From Terribacillus sp. DMT04 (GTDB lineage: Bacteria > Bacillota > Bacilli > Bacillales > Amphibacillaceae), in NCBI RefSeq assembly GCF_019056395.1, contig NZ_CP077639.1, positions 3,340,392-3,404,391 of the forward strand: a DNA stretch of 64,000 nucleotides, written 5' to 3'. Shown here piece by piece: positions 16,811 to 26,308 of this stretch. Both the position numbers and the translations under genes were made by a program. The notes under the pieces were generated by a model that worked only from the letters and a program-made list of their open reading frames with translations, made no database searches and was not told where the DNA came from. The number at the start of each line of letters is the position of its first letter. Positions within the stretch are counted from its first letter, which is position 1.

Positions 16811-18277
16811 GTGAGCAAACAACATAACAAGACGGAACCTGGACTGCAACGAAAGCTCAAAGCCCGTCATTTGGGGATGATCTCCCTTGGAGGAACAATT
16901 GGAACAGGGTTGTTCCTAGCAAGCGGCGGAGCGATCAGCCAAGCAGGTCCCGGTGGCGCGCTGCTTGCATACGCTCTAATTGGCAGCATGGTGTTCTTCC
17001 TAATGACCAGTTTGGCAGAGATGGCAGCCTTCATGCCTGTATCCGGAAGCTTTAGCACATATGCTACCAAATTCATTGATGAATCACTTGGCTTTGCCCT
17101 CGGTTGGAATTATTGGTTCAGCTGGGCAACTACCATTGCGGCAGAACTCGTAGCTGTCACGCTCATTATGGATTTCTGGTTTCCAGATGTACCGTCTTGG
17201 ATTTGGAGCGGTATCAGCCTGATCATCATGTTTTTATTGAATTATATTTCTGTTAAAGGCTTTGGAGAATCTGAATATTGGTTCTCTCTTATTAAAGTAA
17301 TCACTGTCATTGTATTTATTATCGTCGGCGTATTAATGATCATTGGCATTTTTGGCGGAGAATCTCCTGGTTTCTCAAACTTCACAGTAAAAGATGCTCC
17401 GTTCAATGGCGGCTTTCTTGCATTACTTGGGGTGTTCATGGCAGCAGGGTTCTCCTTCATGGGAACCGAACTATTAGGAGCTGCTGCAGGTGAAGCAGAT
17501 AATCCAAAAGTATCCATACCGAAAGCAATTCGATCTGTTTTCTGGCGAATTCTTTTGTTCTATATTCTAGCAATATTCGTTATTGGTATGCTCATTCCTT
17601 ATACAACGGAGAGTTTGGCAAGCGAAGACGTTCGACTAAGTCCTTTCACTTTAGTGTTTGAGAAGGCTGGGATTGCTTTTGCTGCATCTGTCATGAACGC
17701 TGTTATTTTGACTGCTGTGCTGTCAGCTGGTAACTCCGGCATGTATGCCAGCACTCGGATGTTATGGAATCTTGCAAAAGAAGGAAAAGCTCCGCGTTTT
17801 CTTGGCAAACTGAATAAAAACGGCGTACCGGTAAACGCTTTGCTTGCAACAGCAGCTGTCGGATGCGCGGCCTTCCTTACCTCATTCTTCGGCAATGGTA
17901 TCGTCTATACATGGCTCCTGAGTGTATCAGGAATGACTGGATTTATTATCTGGATCGGGATTGCTGTCAGTCACTATCGCTTCCGTAAAGCTTATGTGGC
18001 GCAAGGATATGACATCAAAGACTTGCCTTACACAGCGAAGTTTTACCCATATGCGCCGTTGTTTGCACTCACCTTGAGTATCTTTGTCATTATTGGACAA
18101 AGTGTCTCATCCTTTACAGAGAACGGATTTGACTGGGGCGGTTTTATTGCTTCCTATATCGGAATCCCGATCTTCTTGCTGTGCTGGATTATCTATAAAG
18201 TGAAATACAAAACAAAAGTGCATAAATTAGAGGATGTTGATTTAACAACTCCTGAACATGAAACAGCCCCGGACTAA
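16811..18277 (+). CDS. amino acid permease, APC superfamily (LysP-like)
   Basis: A 488-residue permease with 12 helices. The hallmark LKARHLGMISLGGTIGTGLFLAS opens helix one and FSFMGTELLGAAAGEADNP marks helix six. The sequence is closest to the lysine-specific permease group, but specificity is inferred. GTG 16811 is the chosen start (AGGTG 6 bases upstream), because upstream codons overlap a terminator and lack family sequence. Its stop codon lies in the loop of its own terminator. Confidence 0.88.
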   Translation: MSKQHNKTEPGLQRKLKARHLGMISLGGTIGTGLFLASGGAISQAGPGGALLAYALIGSMVFFLMTSLAEMAAFMPVSGSFSTYATKFIDESLGFALGWNYWFSWATTIAAELVAVTLIMDFWFPDVPSWIWSGISLIIMFLLNYISVKGFGESEYWFSLIKVITVIVFIIVGVLMIIGIFGGESPGFSNFTVKDAPFNGGFLALLGVFMAAGFSFMGTELLGAAAGEADNPKVSIPKAIRSVFWRILLFYILAIFVIGMLIPYTTESLASEDVRLSPFTLVFEKAGIAFAASVMNAVILTAVLSAGNSGMYASTRMLWNLAKEGKAPRFLGKLNKNGVPVNALLATAAVGCAAFLTSFFGNGIVYTWLLSVSGMTGFIIWIGIAVSHYRFRKAYVAQGYDIKDLPYTAKFYPYAPLFALTLSIFVIIGQSVSSFTENGFDWGGFIASYIGIPIFLLCWIIYKVKYKTKVHKLEDVDLTTPEHETAPD

Positions 18278-18295
18278 TGTCCGAGGCTGTTTTTT
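18262..18295 (+). terminator. intrinsic terminator overlapping the permease stop codon
   Basis: AACAGCCCCGGAC pairs with GTCCGAGGCTGTT around a TAAT loop that includes the stop codon; a T run follows. Confidence 0.85.
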
Positions 18296-18300
18296 CATTA

Positions 18301-18561
18301 CTAATAAGGCATTGATATAGCCAACGCGATAATGAAGATTAAATAAAGAACGAAAAGACCTTGATAGCATAAACCAATGATGGCACATACTCTTCCGCCT
18401 AAGTACAATGCTTTAATTGCCTCCGTATCCTCTGTAGTCTTAAGACTCTTGTTAGCAAATATAATTGCTATGATACCTGTAATAAGACCAATAACAGGCA
18501 GGAAGATAGCTAAAATTCCTAATGCTAATGTACCTGACGGCGAATAACGTTTTTCTTCCAT
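18301..18561 (-). CDS. DUF4190-type small membrane protein
   Basis: The 86-residue protein has two or three hydrophobic helices. The central GRVCAIIGLCYQGLFVLYLIFI and the opening SGTLALGILAIFLPVIGLITGIIAI match the DUF4190 pattern common in Firmicutes. Function unknown. It stands alone between a permease terminator and the PBP gene. Confidence 0.7.
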   Translation of the reverse strand: MEEKRYSPSGTLALGILAIFLPVIGLITGIIAIIFANKSLKTTEDTEAIKALYLGGRVCAIIGLCYQGLFVLYLIFIIALAISMPY

Positions 18562-18673
18562 GACTAAATCCCTCCCTTTTTCTCTCTATCTTTATTCCCG
18601 TACGAACTGCTTTTATAGCACATTTTCCAAATCATAGAAAAAGCATGCAGCTGCACCGCATGCCTTCCCATAC

Positions 18674-20692
18674 TTACTTGAATACATTCTTCACTTTTTC
18701 AACCGTATAATGACTGCCGCCCTTATCTTGTACATCTTCTATCATCATACTAATCAGCATATCTTGCTTATCATAATCATATGCTACAAACCAGCCGTTT
18801 TCTTTCCCATTTTCATCATCTTTGCTTTGCTTCAGCTCAGCTGTACCAGTCTTACCCGCAATCGTTAAACCGTCCACTGCAGGCTGATGAGCTGATCCGC
18901 GTTCATCTTCTACAACACCGCGAAGACCCTCTGTAATCGCATTTGCTCCATCAGCCGGCAGAACATCCTCATGCCACACTGCAGGTTCAGCTGCTTTTGA
19001 TTTCAGCAATGTAGGTTTAATCAGATTCCCATCATTTAAGAATGGTGTATAAGCAGCGGCTAAATGCAGCGGAGACATGAGTACTTGACCCTGACCATAT
19101 CCAGAGTCCGCCAGCAATGTTTCACTGTTAAGACCATCATTTGAAACAGATGATGCTTTTGTTGGGAATGCGTAGTCTAATTCCTCATCAAAGCCGAATG
19201 ACTCCAGACCTTTTTGGAAGTTTTCTGCCCCTGTATCCACCGCTGTCATAGCGAAATAAATATTATCGGAAGTAATCAGCGCATTCTCCAAGTCAACATC
19301 ACTTAAACTACTCGATACACGTGTAACACTGTAGTCACCGAATTTGCCATCATTATCCCACGTTTTTCCTTCAATATGTTTCGCCTCATCAGGTGTGATA
19401 ACACCATTTTCTAAGCCAACCGCTGCTGTTAACGGCTTGATTGTAGAACCAGGTGCGTATGTTTTATTAAACTTTGCAGAAAATGGACTGTTCTCATTAT
19501 TAGACAGCTTTTCATATTCCTCTGCATCCCAGCCGAAAATGAAATTATTCGGATCATAAGATGGTGTGCTTACTAAGGCTAATGTTGCTCCGGTTTTCGG
19601 ATCTATTGCTGCAGATGCACCGCTATCATCCTTCAGCTGGTTATAGATCTCTTTTTGCGTTTCGCTATCAATTGTTGTTTCAACATCTTCCCCATTTTGA
19701 ACTTCGGTTTCTGCAATAATTTCTTGTTCTTCACTAGAGTCTGTGTAAATCTTCCAGCCGATTTCACCCCGAAGTTTATCTTCAAAGACAGATTCTAATC
19801 CAGTCGAGCCGACATAAGAAGTCGAACTATAATTGGAAGCATTGTCGTCTTCCTCTAAGAAATCTGCATCTACTTTCTTCACATAACCAGTCAAATGTGC
19901 TGCAGCTTCTCCAAGTGTGTAAAATCTGGAAGTAGTTTCTGTACTTTGTACACCAGGTAAAGCGGTCACTTCTTTCGCGAGATCACGCTCATCTGGGCGC
20001 AATGTCTTGATGGGAACATTTACCTCATCCGTCACCCAGCTTTGCTCTAATAGCGAATCAATCTCTTCCCTATCCATCTCCAAAATCTCTGCTACTTGAT
20101 TCAAAGTCTCATCTTTTGTCTTGCCGTCAGCTTCAAGCTGACCTGGGATAAGTCCAATGGATGGTACAGTTGCATTAAATGCCAGCTCTGCTCCATTTGC
20201 ATCAAGAATACGACCCCGCTCTGGTTCAATTGATGATATCCGCACACTTTCTTCTCCGTTCAACTGCGCAAAGATATAAGATGGATCCCAGTTTACTTTC
20301 CAAGCTGCCCCATCTTCTCCGTCCACTTTCACAAGCTCTGCATCCTTATCAAAAGCTACTTCTCCAGCAACCGTCTGCATAGAGACAGATAATGGAAGCT
20401 GCTGGGTATCTGCATCAGATTTCGCTTCTTCCTCGGAGACTTCGCCAACTTTCACTTTTAAATCCGTGACGCCAGCTTGTTCATAAATATCTGTATAACG
20501 TTTAACAAACGCTTCCTTGGTAATATCCTGTTGCGATTCTTCTGTCAACTGACTGTACATCTTATCGAAATCCTGTGAATTCCAATTGTCAACGAACTCA
20601 TTCAAGCCATCTTTGGCTGACTGATCATCCGAACAAGCGGAAAGCAAGAATAGCGCACTCACGATAAATAAAACTGCTGCTAGACGTTTCAT
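18674..20692 (-). CDS. pbpC: penicillin-binding protein 3-like lipoprotein transpeptidase
   Basis: A 672-residue class B PBP, close to B. subtilis PbpC (668). The lipobox LLSAC predicts a lipoprotein. An NTF2-like MecA-N domain (about residues 27-145) is followed by a PBP dimerisation domain (150-330) and a transpeptidase domain. The catalytic motifs are intact: SxxK in GSTIKP, SxN in SDN of ALITSDNIYF, and KTG in AGKTGTAE. It cross-links peptidoglycan outside the membrane and, with the MecA-N domain, may give low beta-lactam affinity. It stands as a single gene. Confidence 0.92.
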   Translation of the reverse strand: MKRLAAVLFIVSALFLLSACSDDQSAKDGLNEFVDNWNSQDFDKMYSQLTEESQQDITKEAFVKRYTDIYEQAGVTDLKVKVGEVSEEEAKSDADTQQLPLSVSMQTVAGEVAFDKDAELVKVDGEDGAAWKVNWDPSYIFAQLNGEESVRISSIEPERGRILDANGAELAFNATVPSIGLIPGQLEADGKTKDETLNQVAEILEMDREEIDSLLEQSWVTDEVNVPIKTLRPDERDLAKEVTALPGVQSTETTSRFYTLGEAAAHLTGYVKKVDADFLEEDDNASNYSSTSYVGSTGLESVFEDKLRGEIGWKIYTDSSEEQEIIAETEVQNGEDVETTIDSETQKEIYNQLKDDSGASAAIDPKTGATLALVSTPSYDPNNFIFGWDAEEYEKLSNNENSPFSAKFNKTYAPGSTIKPLTAAVGLENGVITPDEAKHIEGKTWDNDGKFGDYSVTRVSSSLSDVDLENALITSDNIYFAMTAVDTGAENFQKGLESFGFDEELDYAFPTKASSVSNDGLNSETLLADSGYGQGQVLMSPLHLAAAYTPFLNDGNLIKPTLLKSKAAEPAVWHEDVLPADGANAITEGLRGVVEDERGSAHQPAVDGLTIAGKTGTAELKQSKDDENGKENGWFVAYDYDKQDMLISMMIEDVQDKGGSHYTVEKVKNVFK

Positions 20693-20828
20693 AGTTCACC
20701 TTTCCTCTTCAATATGCTGTCCCCAATTATAGCATAGCAAAGGAAAAACTTTGCAGAATTAACCCAAGTATTTCCCAGGAAATAACCTAACTATGTCGCT
20801 AATGAGCTTTTATTACAAGTTATCAAAT

Positions 20829-20883
20829 AACAAACCGAACTGCAGAGAATCCTACACTAGAATTTTCAGAAGTTCGGTTTGTT
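20829..20883 (-). terminator. large-loop terminator after manA
   Basis: A 13-bp perfect stem (AACAAACCGAACT with AGTTCGGTTTGTT) encloses a 29-base loop, just past the manA stop on the minus strand. A weak T-rich tail follows. Confidence 0.6.
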
Positions 20884-20911
20884 TACGCTTTATAAGCTCA
20901 CAGTTTAAGCC

Positions 20912-21865
20912 TCATACATGGGACACAATAGCTTCCATGCTGCCTCTTATAACGTAACGATCAATGTGTACAGGTAAAACGAAGTGATCCCCTTTGTGCA
21001 GCTGGAAAGACTGGCCGCCCAAAGTTATCTCTCCTGTCCCGGCAATGATGCTAACTTGCATGAAGCTATCAGGGGTTTTCACTTCTGACTCACCTGTTAT
21101 GTGCCAATGATAAACGGAAAAATATTCGTTTTGCACAAGCTTCTGCTCTGTACAATTTCCTATCGTCACAGCAGGCTTTCTCGTATCAGTTGTTTCATGT
21201 GGAACAGTTGAAACGGCCTTGGCCGAATCTAGATGCAGATCACGTGTGTTTCCTTGATCATCTTCTCGGTCGTAATCATATACACGATAGGTAATGTCGG
21301 AACTTTGCTGTGTTTCTAAAATAACGATACCCGCACCAATGGCATGGATAGCGCCACTTGGCACATAAACAAATTCTCCTTTTGATACTGGAATACGGCG
21401 CAGCAGCTGATCCCATTCGCCTTGGTCAATCATTTGCTCTAACTGCTCTTTCGTTTGCGCATGGTGGCCGAACACAATCTCAGCACCTGGCTCTGCATCA
21501 ACAATATACCAGCACTCTGTCTTTCCGTACGGTTGATTCTCTACTTTCTGCGCATATGTATCATCTGGATGCACTTGCACGGATAAATCCGTCTTAGCAT
21601 CAAGTAACTTTACTAGCAAAGGATAATCTTCGTTGCTATATTCGCCAAACAATTCTCGATGATGCTGCCAGGCATCTAATAATGTCTTACCAGCTAAAGC
21701 GCCGTTCTTTATTTTACTTGGTCCGTTTGGGTGTGCCGATATTACCCAAGCTTCGCCAGTATGCTCCGATGACAGATTATATCCAAATACCTCTGCCAAT
21801 TTGGTACCTCCCCAGATTCGCTCCTGCAAAACAGGATCCAGGAAGATAGGTTCTTCTGTATACAT
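20912..21865 (-). CDS. manA: mannose-6-phosphate isomerase, class I
   Basis: A 317-residue isomerase that interconverts mannose 6-phosphate and fructose 6-phosphate. The zinc-site segments are visible: SVQVHPDD and KTECWYI in the N-terminal half, and the YVPSGAIHAIG cupin strand near residue 170. Length agrees with the short Bacillus ManA. GGTGAGG precedes ATG 21865. No mannose PTS genes are adjacent. Its gene start faces that of the LOV photoreceptor. Confidence 0.93.
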   Translation of the reverse strand: MYTEEPIFLDPVLQERIWGGTKLAEVFGYNLSSEHTGEAWVISAHPNGPSKIKNGALAGKTLLDAWQHHRELFGEYSNEDYPLLVKLLDAKTDLSVQVHPDDTYAQKVENQPYGKTECWYIVDAEPGAEIVFGHHAQTKEQLEQMIDQGEWDQLLRRIPVSKGEFVYVPSGAIHAIGAGIVILETQQSSDITYRVYDYDREDDQGNTRDLHLDSAKAVSTVPHETTDTRKPAVTIGNCTEQKLVQNEYFSVYHWHITGESEVKTPDSFMQVSIIAGTGEITLGGQSFQLHKGDHFVLPVHIDRYVIRGSMEAIVSHV

Positions 21866-22002
21866 ATATAAATCCTCACCTTCCGATTCTACTAACCTCC
21901 TTTATTTTACCAATAGATTTATACTGCTGACTATACTTTATTGTTGTTTGATTGTTCTGATTTATATATGATGGATATAATAATCTATCTTTTTACAAAA
22001 GC

Positions 22003-22028
22003 GTTTAGAAACTACCGAATGAGGAACT
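22003..22028 (+). promoter_or_regulatory. candidate sigma-B-type promoter for the LOV photoreceptor
   Basis: GTTTAG (22003-22008) and GGAACT (22023-22028) are separated by 14 bases, close to the sigma-B pattern GTTTAA-N12-15-GGGTAT. The -10 match is partial, so this is a weak call. Confidence 0.3.
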
Positions 22029-22065
22029 TATACAATGTACTCTAACAAAGGAAGGAAAGAAAACT

Positions 22066-22866
22066 ATGGAGAAAGAAATCCATTATTCTACGAAAATTAG
22101 CGATGCATTTTTCCGCCAGGTCATTGATTATGTAGGCGCAGGGGTTGTCATTACAGATCCCGCATTGCCAGATAATCCGATCATTTATACGAATGCTGCC
22201 TTCGAAAAGATTTCTGGCTATCCGACGAAAGAAATCATTGGTCAAAACTGCCGCTTTTTGCAAGGTGAAAAGACTACTAGAACAGAAGTAGCAAAAGTTC
22301 GTGAGGCAATTAAGGAAGAGCGCTCAGTGGTCGTAGAATTGGAGAATTACCGCAAAGACGGGACAATGTTTTGGAATGAACTTGCTTTATACCCAATCTA
22401 TGTTCCAAGTGAAGATAAACTTTATTTTGTTGGAGTTCAAAAAGATGTCTCTGACCGTAAGTCCGAAGAAGCAAAAACAGCAGGCTATAAACAGGAAGCT
22501 AGCTTGCTTTCGACGCCATTTGTCCCAATTACCGAGAATATCTGCATTCTGCCGCTTGTCGGTAATATAGATGCTCAGCGTTGGGAAGAAATATATCAGC
22601 GTATTTCTGCTCATGTGTATGATCATGATGAAGAAATTTTTATTATGGATCTCCAAGGTATCCAGGATTTAAATGATGATGTGCATAAAGGGATTCTGAA
22701 ATTACAGCAGTTGCTTCAAGTGATGGGAGCAAAACTCATTGTAACTGGAATTGAGCCGAGCACAGCTAAAGCTGGTGTGAATCTGGCTGATTTTCGTAAA
22801 AACAATATATCTTTCTATGCCAGTGTACAGCAGGCTTTAGAAGGTATCCGTGCCTTGAATACTTAA
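22066..22866 (+). CDS. ytvA: blue-light photoreceptor, LOV-STAS (YtvA type)
   Basis: A 266-residue protein. The N-terminal LOV domain has GQNCRFLQG with the flavin-adduct cysteine at residue 62, the same position as in B. subtilis YtvA (261 residues). A helical linker leads to a C-terminal STAS domain (about 145-260; IFIMDLQGIQDLND). It binds FMN and signals blue light to the stressosome that activates sigma-B. It is a single gene ended by the adjacent repeat element. Confidence 0.93.
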   Translation: MEKEIHYSTKISDAFFRQVIDYVGAGVVITDPALPDNPIIYTNAAFEKISGYPTKEIIGQNCRFLQGEKTTRTEVAKVREAIKEERSVVVELENYRKDGTMFWNELALYPIYVPSEDKLYFVGVQKDVSDRKSEEAKTAGYKQEASLLSTPFVPITENICILPLVGNIDAQRWEEIYQRISAHVYDHDEEIFIMDLQGIQDLNDDVHKGILKLQQLLQVMGAKLIVTGIEPSTAKAGVNLADFRKNNISFYASVQQALEGIRALNT

Positions 22867-22874
22867 TATAATGG

Positions 22875-23320
22875 AAAGAGGCTGGGACAAAACGAGATTA
22901 ATTCATCCTAAAAGCGAACAATGACTAGATCCATACTTTTTCATGCAGCCCTCTGATAGTTGCTGCTTTCCAAATCTAGCTGTTATAGTCGGACAAGAAT
23001 GGCTTTTGAAGTAGATGCCGACAAGAAAATCGCTTTTTATTTTCGAGGAGTCTACGTATTCTTTCTATACTAGTAAAGGTCCTCATAACAAGAATTAGTG
23101 TAGGAAATACACGGAGACTCCCGCGGGAGGAAGGCTAGGGTAGACCCCGCAATGCGCTTTTTGCACGAGGAGGCTTCCCAGCCGCCCGCAGGAAAGCGGA
23201 GTGTATTTCCGAAGCGATGCTCTCCTATTCCTTCAATGCAAAAATCCAAACAATACTGCTTTTAATTGCAGTATTGTTTGGATTTTTATATAGCTTAAAC
23301 AGTTTGTCCCAGTCTTTTTC
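22875..23320. repeat. dispersed structured intergenic repeat, copy 2 (full length)
   Basis: About 446 bases between ytvA and the convergent tetR gene. The ends form an imperfect inverted repeat: GAAAGAGGCTGGGACAAA at the left and TTTGTCCCAGTCTTTTTC at the right. Inside are GGAAATACAC/GTGTATTTCC, which can pair over about 100 bases, the palindrome CTCCCGCGGGAG, and a terminal hairpin at 23241-23287. It aligns with 671-1053. Nothing in it reads as a gene. Its right end abuts the tetR stop codon. Confidence 0.88.
23241..23287. terminator. bidirectional terminator hairpin in repeat copy 2
   Basis: A perfect 19-bp stem (AAAATCCAAACAATACTGC with its complement) and an 8-base loop, flanked by A and T runs. 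It can stop both the ytvA and the tetR transcripts. Confidence 0.85.
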
Positions 23321-23876
23321 AATGTATTTGCGACTTAATTATCTCTGTAATGGTTTCTTTCGGCAGTGGTTCATGCTGCCGCTCCCAGTCTGATATGAGC
23401 GCAATATAGGTTCGATAAATTAAAAATGCCAGAAGCTCAGGTTCATGCATTGTACTAATCCCTTTTTCTTGCTCCTTCTCGATCACTGACTTGATGTAAT
23501 CGAGAATCATCCTCTCCACTTGTGTCAAAATCTCCAGCACTTCAGCTGTACCTAATTCCTTCGCTTCTTGTCCCAGCTTGATTAATAGCTGATGGTTTTC
23601 TCGGAAGTTTAGAATGGCATCCAGCATCGCCTGGATATTCTCATGGAATGCCGCGTCTTCATGTAAGGCTGCTTCTGCCGATTGCCGAAGATTCTTCATT
23701 GTTCGGTCAAGAATAGTAGAAAACAATGTTTCTTTACTATCAAAGAACGTATAGATTGTCCCTTTAGCTACCTTGGCAATCTTTGCGACTGATGCCATGG
23801 TTGTCGCTTTGAATCCAAATTGGCTGAATGACGTCTCAGCAGCCTCTATAATCCGTTCTTTTTTATCTATAATCAT
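23319..23876 (-). CDS. TetR-family transcriptional regulator (YhgD-like)
   Basis: The 185-residue protein has the TetR helix-turn-helix in residues 1-50 (ERIIEAAETSFSQFGFKATTMASVAKIAKVAKGTIYTFF). The C-terminal ligand domain is variable. The gene lies 17 bases after the YhgE-like gene and is probably in the same operon, as with B. subtilis yhgD-yhgE. It probably represses that operon through the TGACCAA/TTGGTCA palindrome at 26245-26267. Confidence 0.9.
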   Translation of the reverse strand: MIIDKKERIIEAAETSFSQFGFKATTMASVAKIAKVAKGTIYTFFDSKETLFSTILDRTMKNLRQSAEAALHEDAAFHENIQAMLDAILNFRENHQLLIKLGQEAKELGTAEVLEILTQVERMILDYIKSVIEKEQEKGISTMHEPELLAFLIYRTYIALISDWERQHEPLPKETITEIIKSQIH

Positions 23877-23893
23877 TGTTTTCTACCCCTTCT

Positions 23894-26197
23894 TTACATG
23901 GAGACCGCTGTTTCTTCTTCTGTCTCTTTTTTATATTTCCGTGTCTGCAATGCGTAAACTAAAATCGTCAATGCTAAGAATAGCACAGAAAAGATACTCA
24001 AGTAACCTGCTTGCTGCCAGAGAAATCCCCAGTCATCTCCAATCGAGATTATCTCCCTAAAACCGCTGATTGCGTACGTCATCGGTACAAACTTGTGAAT
24101 GACTTGGAAAAATTCCGGAAGCAATGCAACCGGATACGTTCCCGCACCAGCTCCAATTTGGACGAGCAATACAATGATACCTAGGAAACGTCCGACATTA
24201 TCTAAAGCAACCGTAAGCAGCTGTATTAACAGGAAGCTTGTTAAGCTAAAGAGGAGAGCAAAGACGAGCAAGCGCCATTCACTGTGTACTTGTAAATGAA
24301 CAACATGGACGAGCATAATAACCGCAAATAACGATTGCAATATACTTACAAAGAACACAATACTAAATTTGCTTAGGAACCAAGAGAAACCAGATGTTGG
24401 TCTGCCCGCAGGATCTCGAAGCGGAAAGATGTTTGTAAACACGAGCGCCCCAACGAACAGCCCGATGGAAAGAATGTACGGAGCAAGCCCTTCTCCATAG
24501 CTATGCACTGTACTTAATTTCTCATTCTGCACATCTGTAGGGCTGGCAAACATCGTCTCTGTCTTATCACTGGTACTAACATTTGCATCTTCTGCACCTT
24601 TGGCCAGCTGATCATACAATTCGCTGCTTCCATCCGTTACACTTTGTGTTCCATCAGATAATGTTTTAGAGCCATCTGTCAGCTTGCTCGCACCATCCGC
24701 TAACTGCGGACCATTGATGTTCAACTGATCGAGTCCATTGGTGATCTTGGAGCTGCCTGACTGCAGCTGCCCTAAAGCGTCACGCACAGCTTGGGAACCG
24801 CTCACTAAAGCTGGTGCTCCATTTGCAGCTTGACTAACACCATCTGCATAAGCACCTATGCCGCTATTGAGTTCTGACTGACCAGATTGAATTTCTGCTG
24901 CTCCATTATATAATTTGCCAGCAGCCGCGTTGATATCCGTCAGTGCAGTTTGTGTTTGCTCAGCACCATCTGCAAGTTTTTGAATTTGACCAAGCTGCTT
25001 ATTGATTCCTTCAAGTTCCTCTTGCACCGCTTCTGGGTCAATAGTTGGCAGTTGAACTTCTGGAACAGATGCATGATCAGCAAGTTTCTTTACCTGTTTT
25101 TGCAATTGCTGCTGCTTTTCCTCCGTTGTTAAATCGTCATTTGCCAGAGTAGCTTGCAGCTGACTGAGTTGAGACGTCTGCTCTTCCTGTGACTTCTGCA
25201 GCTGCTGTGCAACCTCGGCAAGTTCATCCAGACTAGTTTTTATAGTATCTCCGGCAGTTTGCACTTTTTCATTAGCAGCCGCTATCCCATTATTTAATTC
25301 TGGAAAACTCCCAGCCAATTGGCCTGTCGCTTGCTGCAGCTGATCTAGCCCGCTGGTTAACGCATTAGTGCCACTCACTAACTGATCCGACCCACTTGTC
25401 AGATCACCGCTTTTACCATTTAAAGTTTGCAAGCCTTTATTTAACTGTGTAATGCCATCATCTACTTCAGGATATTGGGAAGCTAGACTTCCTATACCTT
25501 GATTCAAATCCTGCATACCTTGATCCGCTTCTCCGACTTTCTCTGTATAAGTGGCAGTACTAGTTGATAAACTGGCTAAGTTTTTGTTCAAATTTTTTGC
25601 ACCTTCATTTAATTCACTTGAGCCATCTGCCAGCTCTTTCGAACCATCACTTGCCTGTTTTAATCCATCTGCAACATCCGCTAAGCTAGTAAATACAGCG
25701 TGTGCATATTCTTCGGTCACTTGTTCAGCAACTTCTCTTTCTAATTGCTGAATCGCACTGTCCGTAATCTTGGAAGCCGGATAGTTCTTACCAGGGTTTG
25801 AGTAATAGTTAATATCCATTTGCTCCGGATTCTCATTGAGTAATGTTGCTGCGTTAGCAGAGAAATTTTCAGGGATTTTGACAACCATATAATAATCCTC
25901 TGCCTTTAATCCATCCATTGCCTGCTTTTCTTCTACAAATTGCCAATTGAATTTATCGTTATCCTGCAGATTATCCACAAAATCCGACCCAACATGAAGC
26001 TCTTTTCCTTCAAAGGTTGACCCTTTGTCTAAATTGACGACAGCAACAGGCAATTGATTCGTATTGTTGTAAGGATCCCAGTTTGCTGCTAGAAAAATAG
26101 CACTATATAGCAAAGGCACAACAAGAATACCGCATATCGCCAACAGCAACTTACGATCTTTCCATATACGCCGCCATTCCTTTTTCAACATGTTCAT
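23894..26197 (-). CDS. yhgE: YhgE/Pip-domain membrane protein
   Basis: A protein of about 767 residues. It has one N-terminal helix (residues 18-36), the VAVVNLDKGSTFEGKELHVG segment that opens the YhgE/Pip domain, and a long extracellular coiled region. That region has many short repeats such as LADGSSELNEG, LNSGIGAYADG and LTDGSKTLSDG. Five or six C-terminal helices of ABC-2-like type end the protein. ATG 26197 is chosen (GGGGGG 6 bases upstream); the frame is open upstream. Homologues include the phage receptor Pip of Lactococcus and export-related proteins. It forms an operon with a TetR regulator. The biological role is not settled. Confidence 0.88.
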   Translation of the reverse strand: MNMLKKEWRRIWKDRKLLLAICGILVVPLLYSAIFLAANWDPYNNTNQLPVAVVNLDKGSTFEGKELHVGSDFVDNLQDNDKFNWQFVEEKQAMDGLKAEDYYMVVKIPENFSANAATLLNENPEQMDINYYSNPGKNYPASKITDSAIQQLEREVAEQVTEEYAHAVFTSLADVADGLKQASDGSKELADGSSELNEGAKNLNKNLASLSTSTATYTEKVGEADQGMQDLNQGIGSLASQYPEVDDGITQLNKGLQTLNGKSGDLTSGSDQLVSGTNALTSGLDQLQQATGQLAGSFPELNNGIAAANEKVQTAGDTIKTSLDELAEVAQQLQKSQEEQTSQLSQLQATLANDDLTTEEKQQQLQKQVKKLADHASVPEVQLPTIDPEAVQEELEGINKQLGQIQKLADGAEQTQTALTDINAAAGKLYNGAAEIQSGQSELNSGIGAYADGVSQAANGAPALVSGSQAVRDALGQLQSGSSKITNGLDQLNINGPQLADGASKLTDGSKTLSDGTQSVTDGSSELYDQLAKGAEDANVSTSDKTETMFASPTDVQNEKLSTVHSYGEGLAPYILSIGLFVGALVFTNIFPLRDPAGRPTSGFSWFLSKFSIVFFVSILQSLFAVIMLVHVVHLQVHSEWRLLVFALLFSLTSFLLIQLLTVALDNVGRFLGIIVLLVQIGAGAGTYPVALLPEFFQVIHKFVPMTYAISGFREIISIGDDWGFLWQQAGYLSIFSVLFLALTILVYALQTRKYKKETEEETAVSM

Positions 26198-26244
26198 AAC
26201 TTTCCCCCCTATATTCACTGTAACACTTATCCACAAATACCAAC

Positions 26245-26267
26245 TGACCAATTTGGACTTTTGGTCA
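26245..26267. promoter_or_regulatory. TetR operator candidate upstream of yhgE
   Basis: TGACCAA and TTGGTCA are 7-bp perfect inverted arms around a 9-base spacer, just downstream of the yhgE -10 box. The position is right for repression by the TetR-family protein encoded in the same operon. Confidence 0.6.
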
Positions 26268-26279
26268 TTTTACTGACTT

Positions 26280-26308
26280 ATAATAGCAGAAAAAGCCTAT
26301 CTGTACAA
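26280..26308 (-). promoter_or_regulatory. sigma-A promoter of the yhgE-tetR operon
   Basis: On the minus strand, -35 TTGTAC (26303-26308) and -10 TATTAT (26280-26285) are separated by 17 bases. The palindromic operator begins about 13 bases downstream. Confidence 0.6.

Noticed and set aside
16642..16860. 72-codon minus-strand frame
   Set aside because: It covers hairpins and the start of the permease on the other strand, with no family match.
24400..25700. Repetitive DNA in the yhgE region
   Set aside because: It reflects degenerate heptad-like protein repeats in YhgE, not a DNA repeat array.
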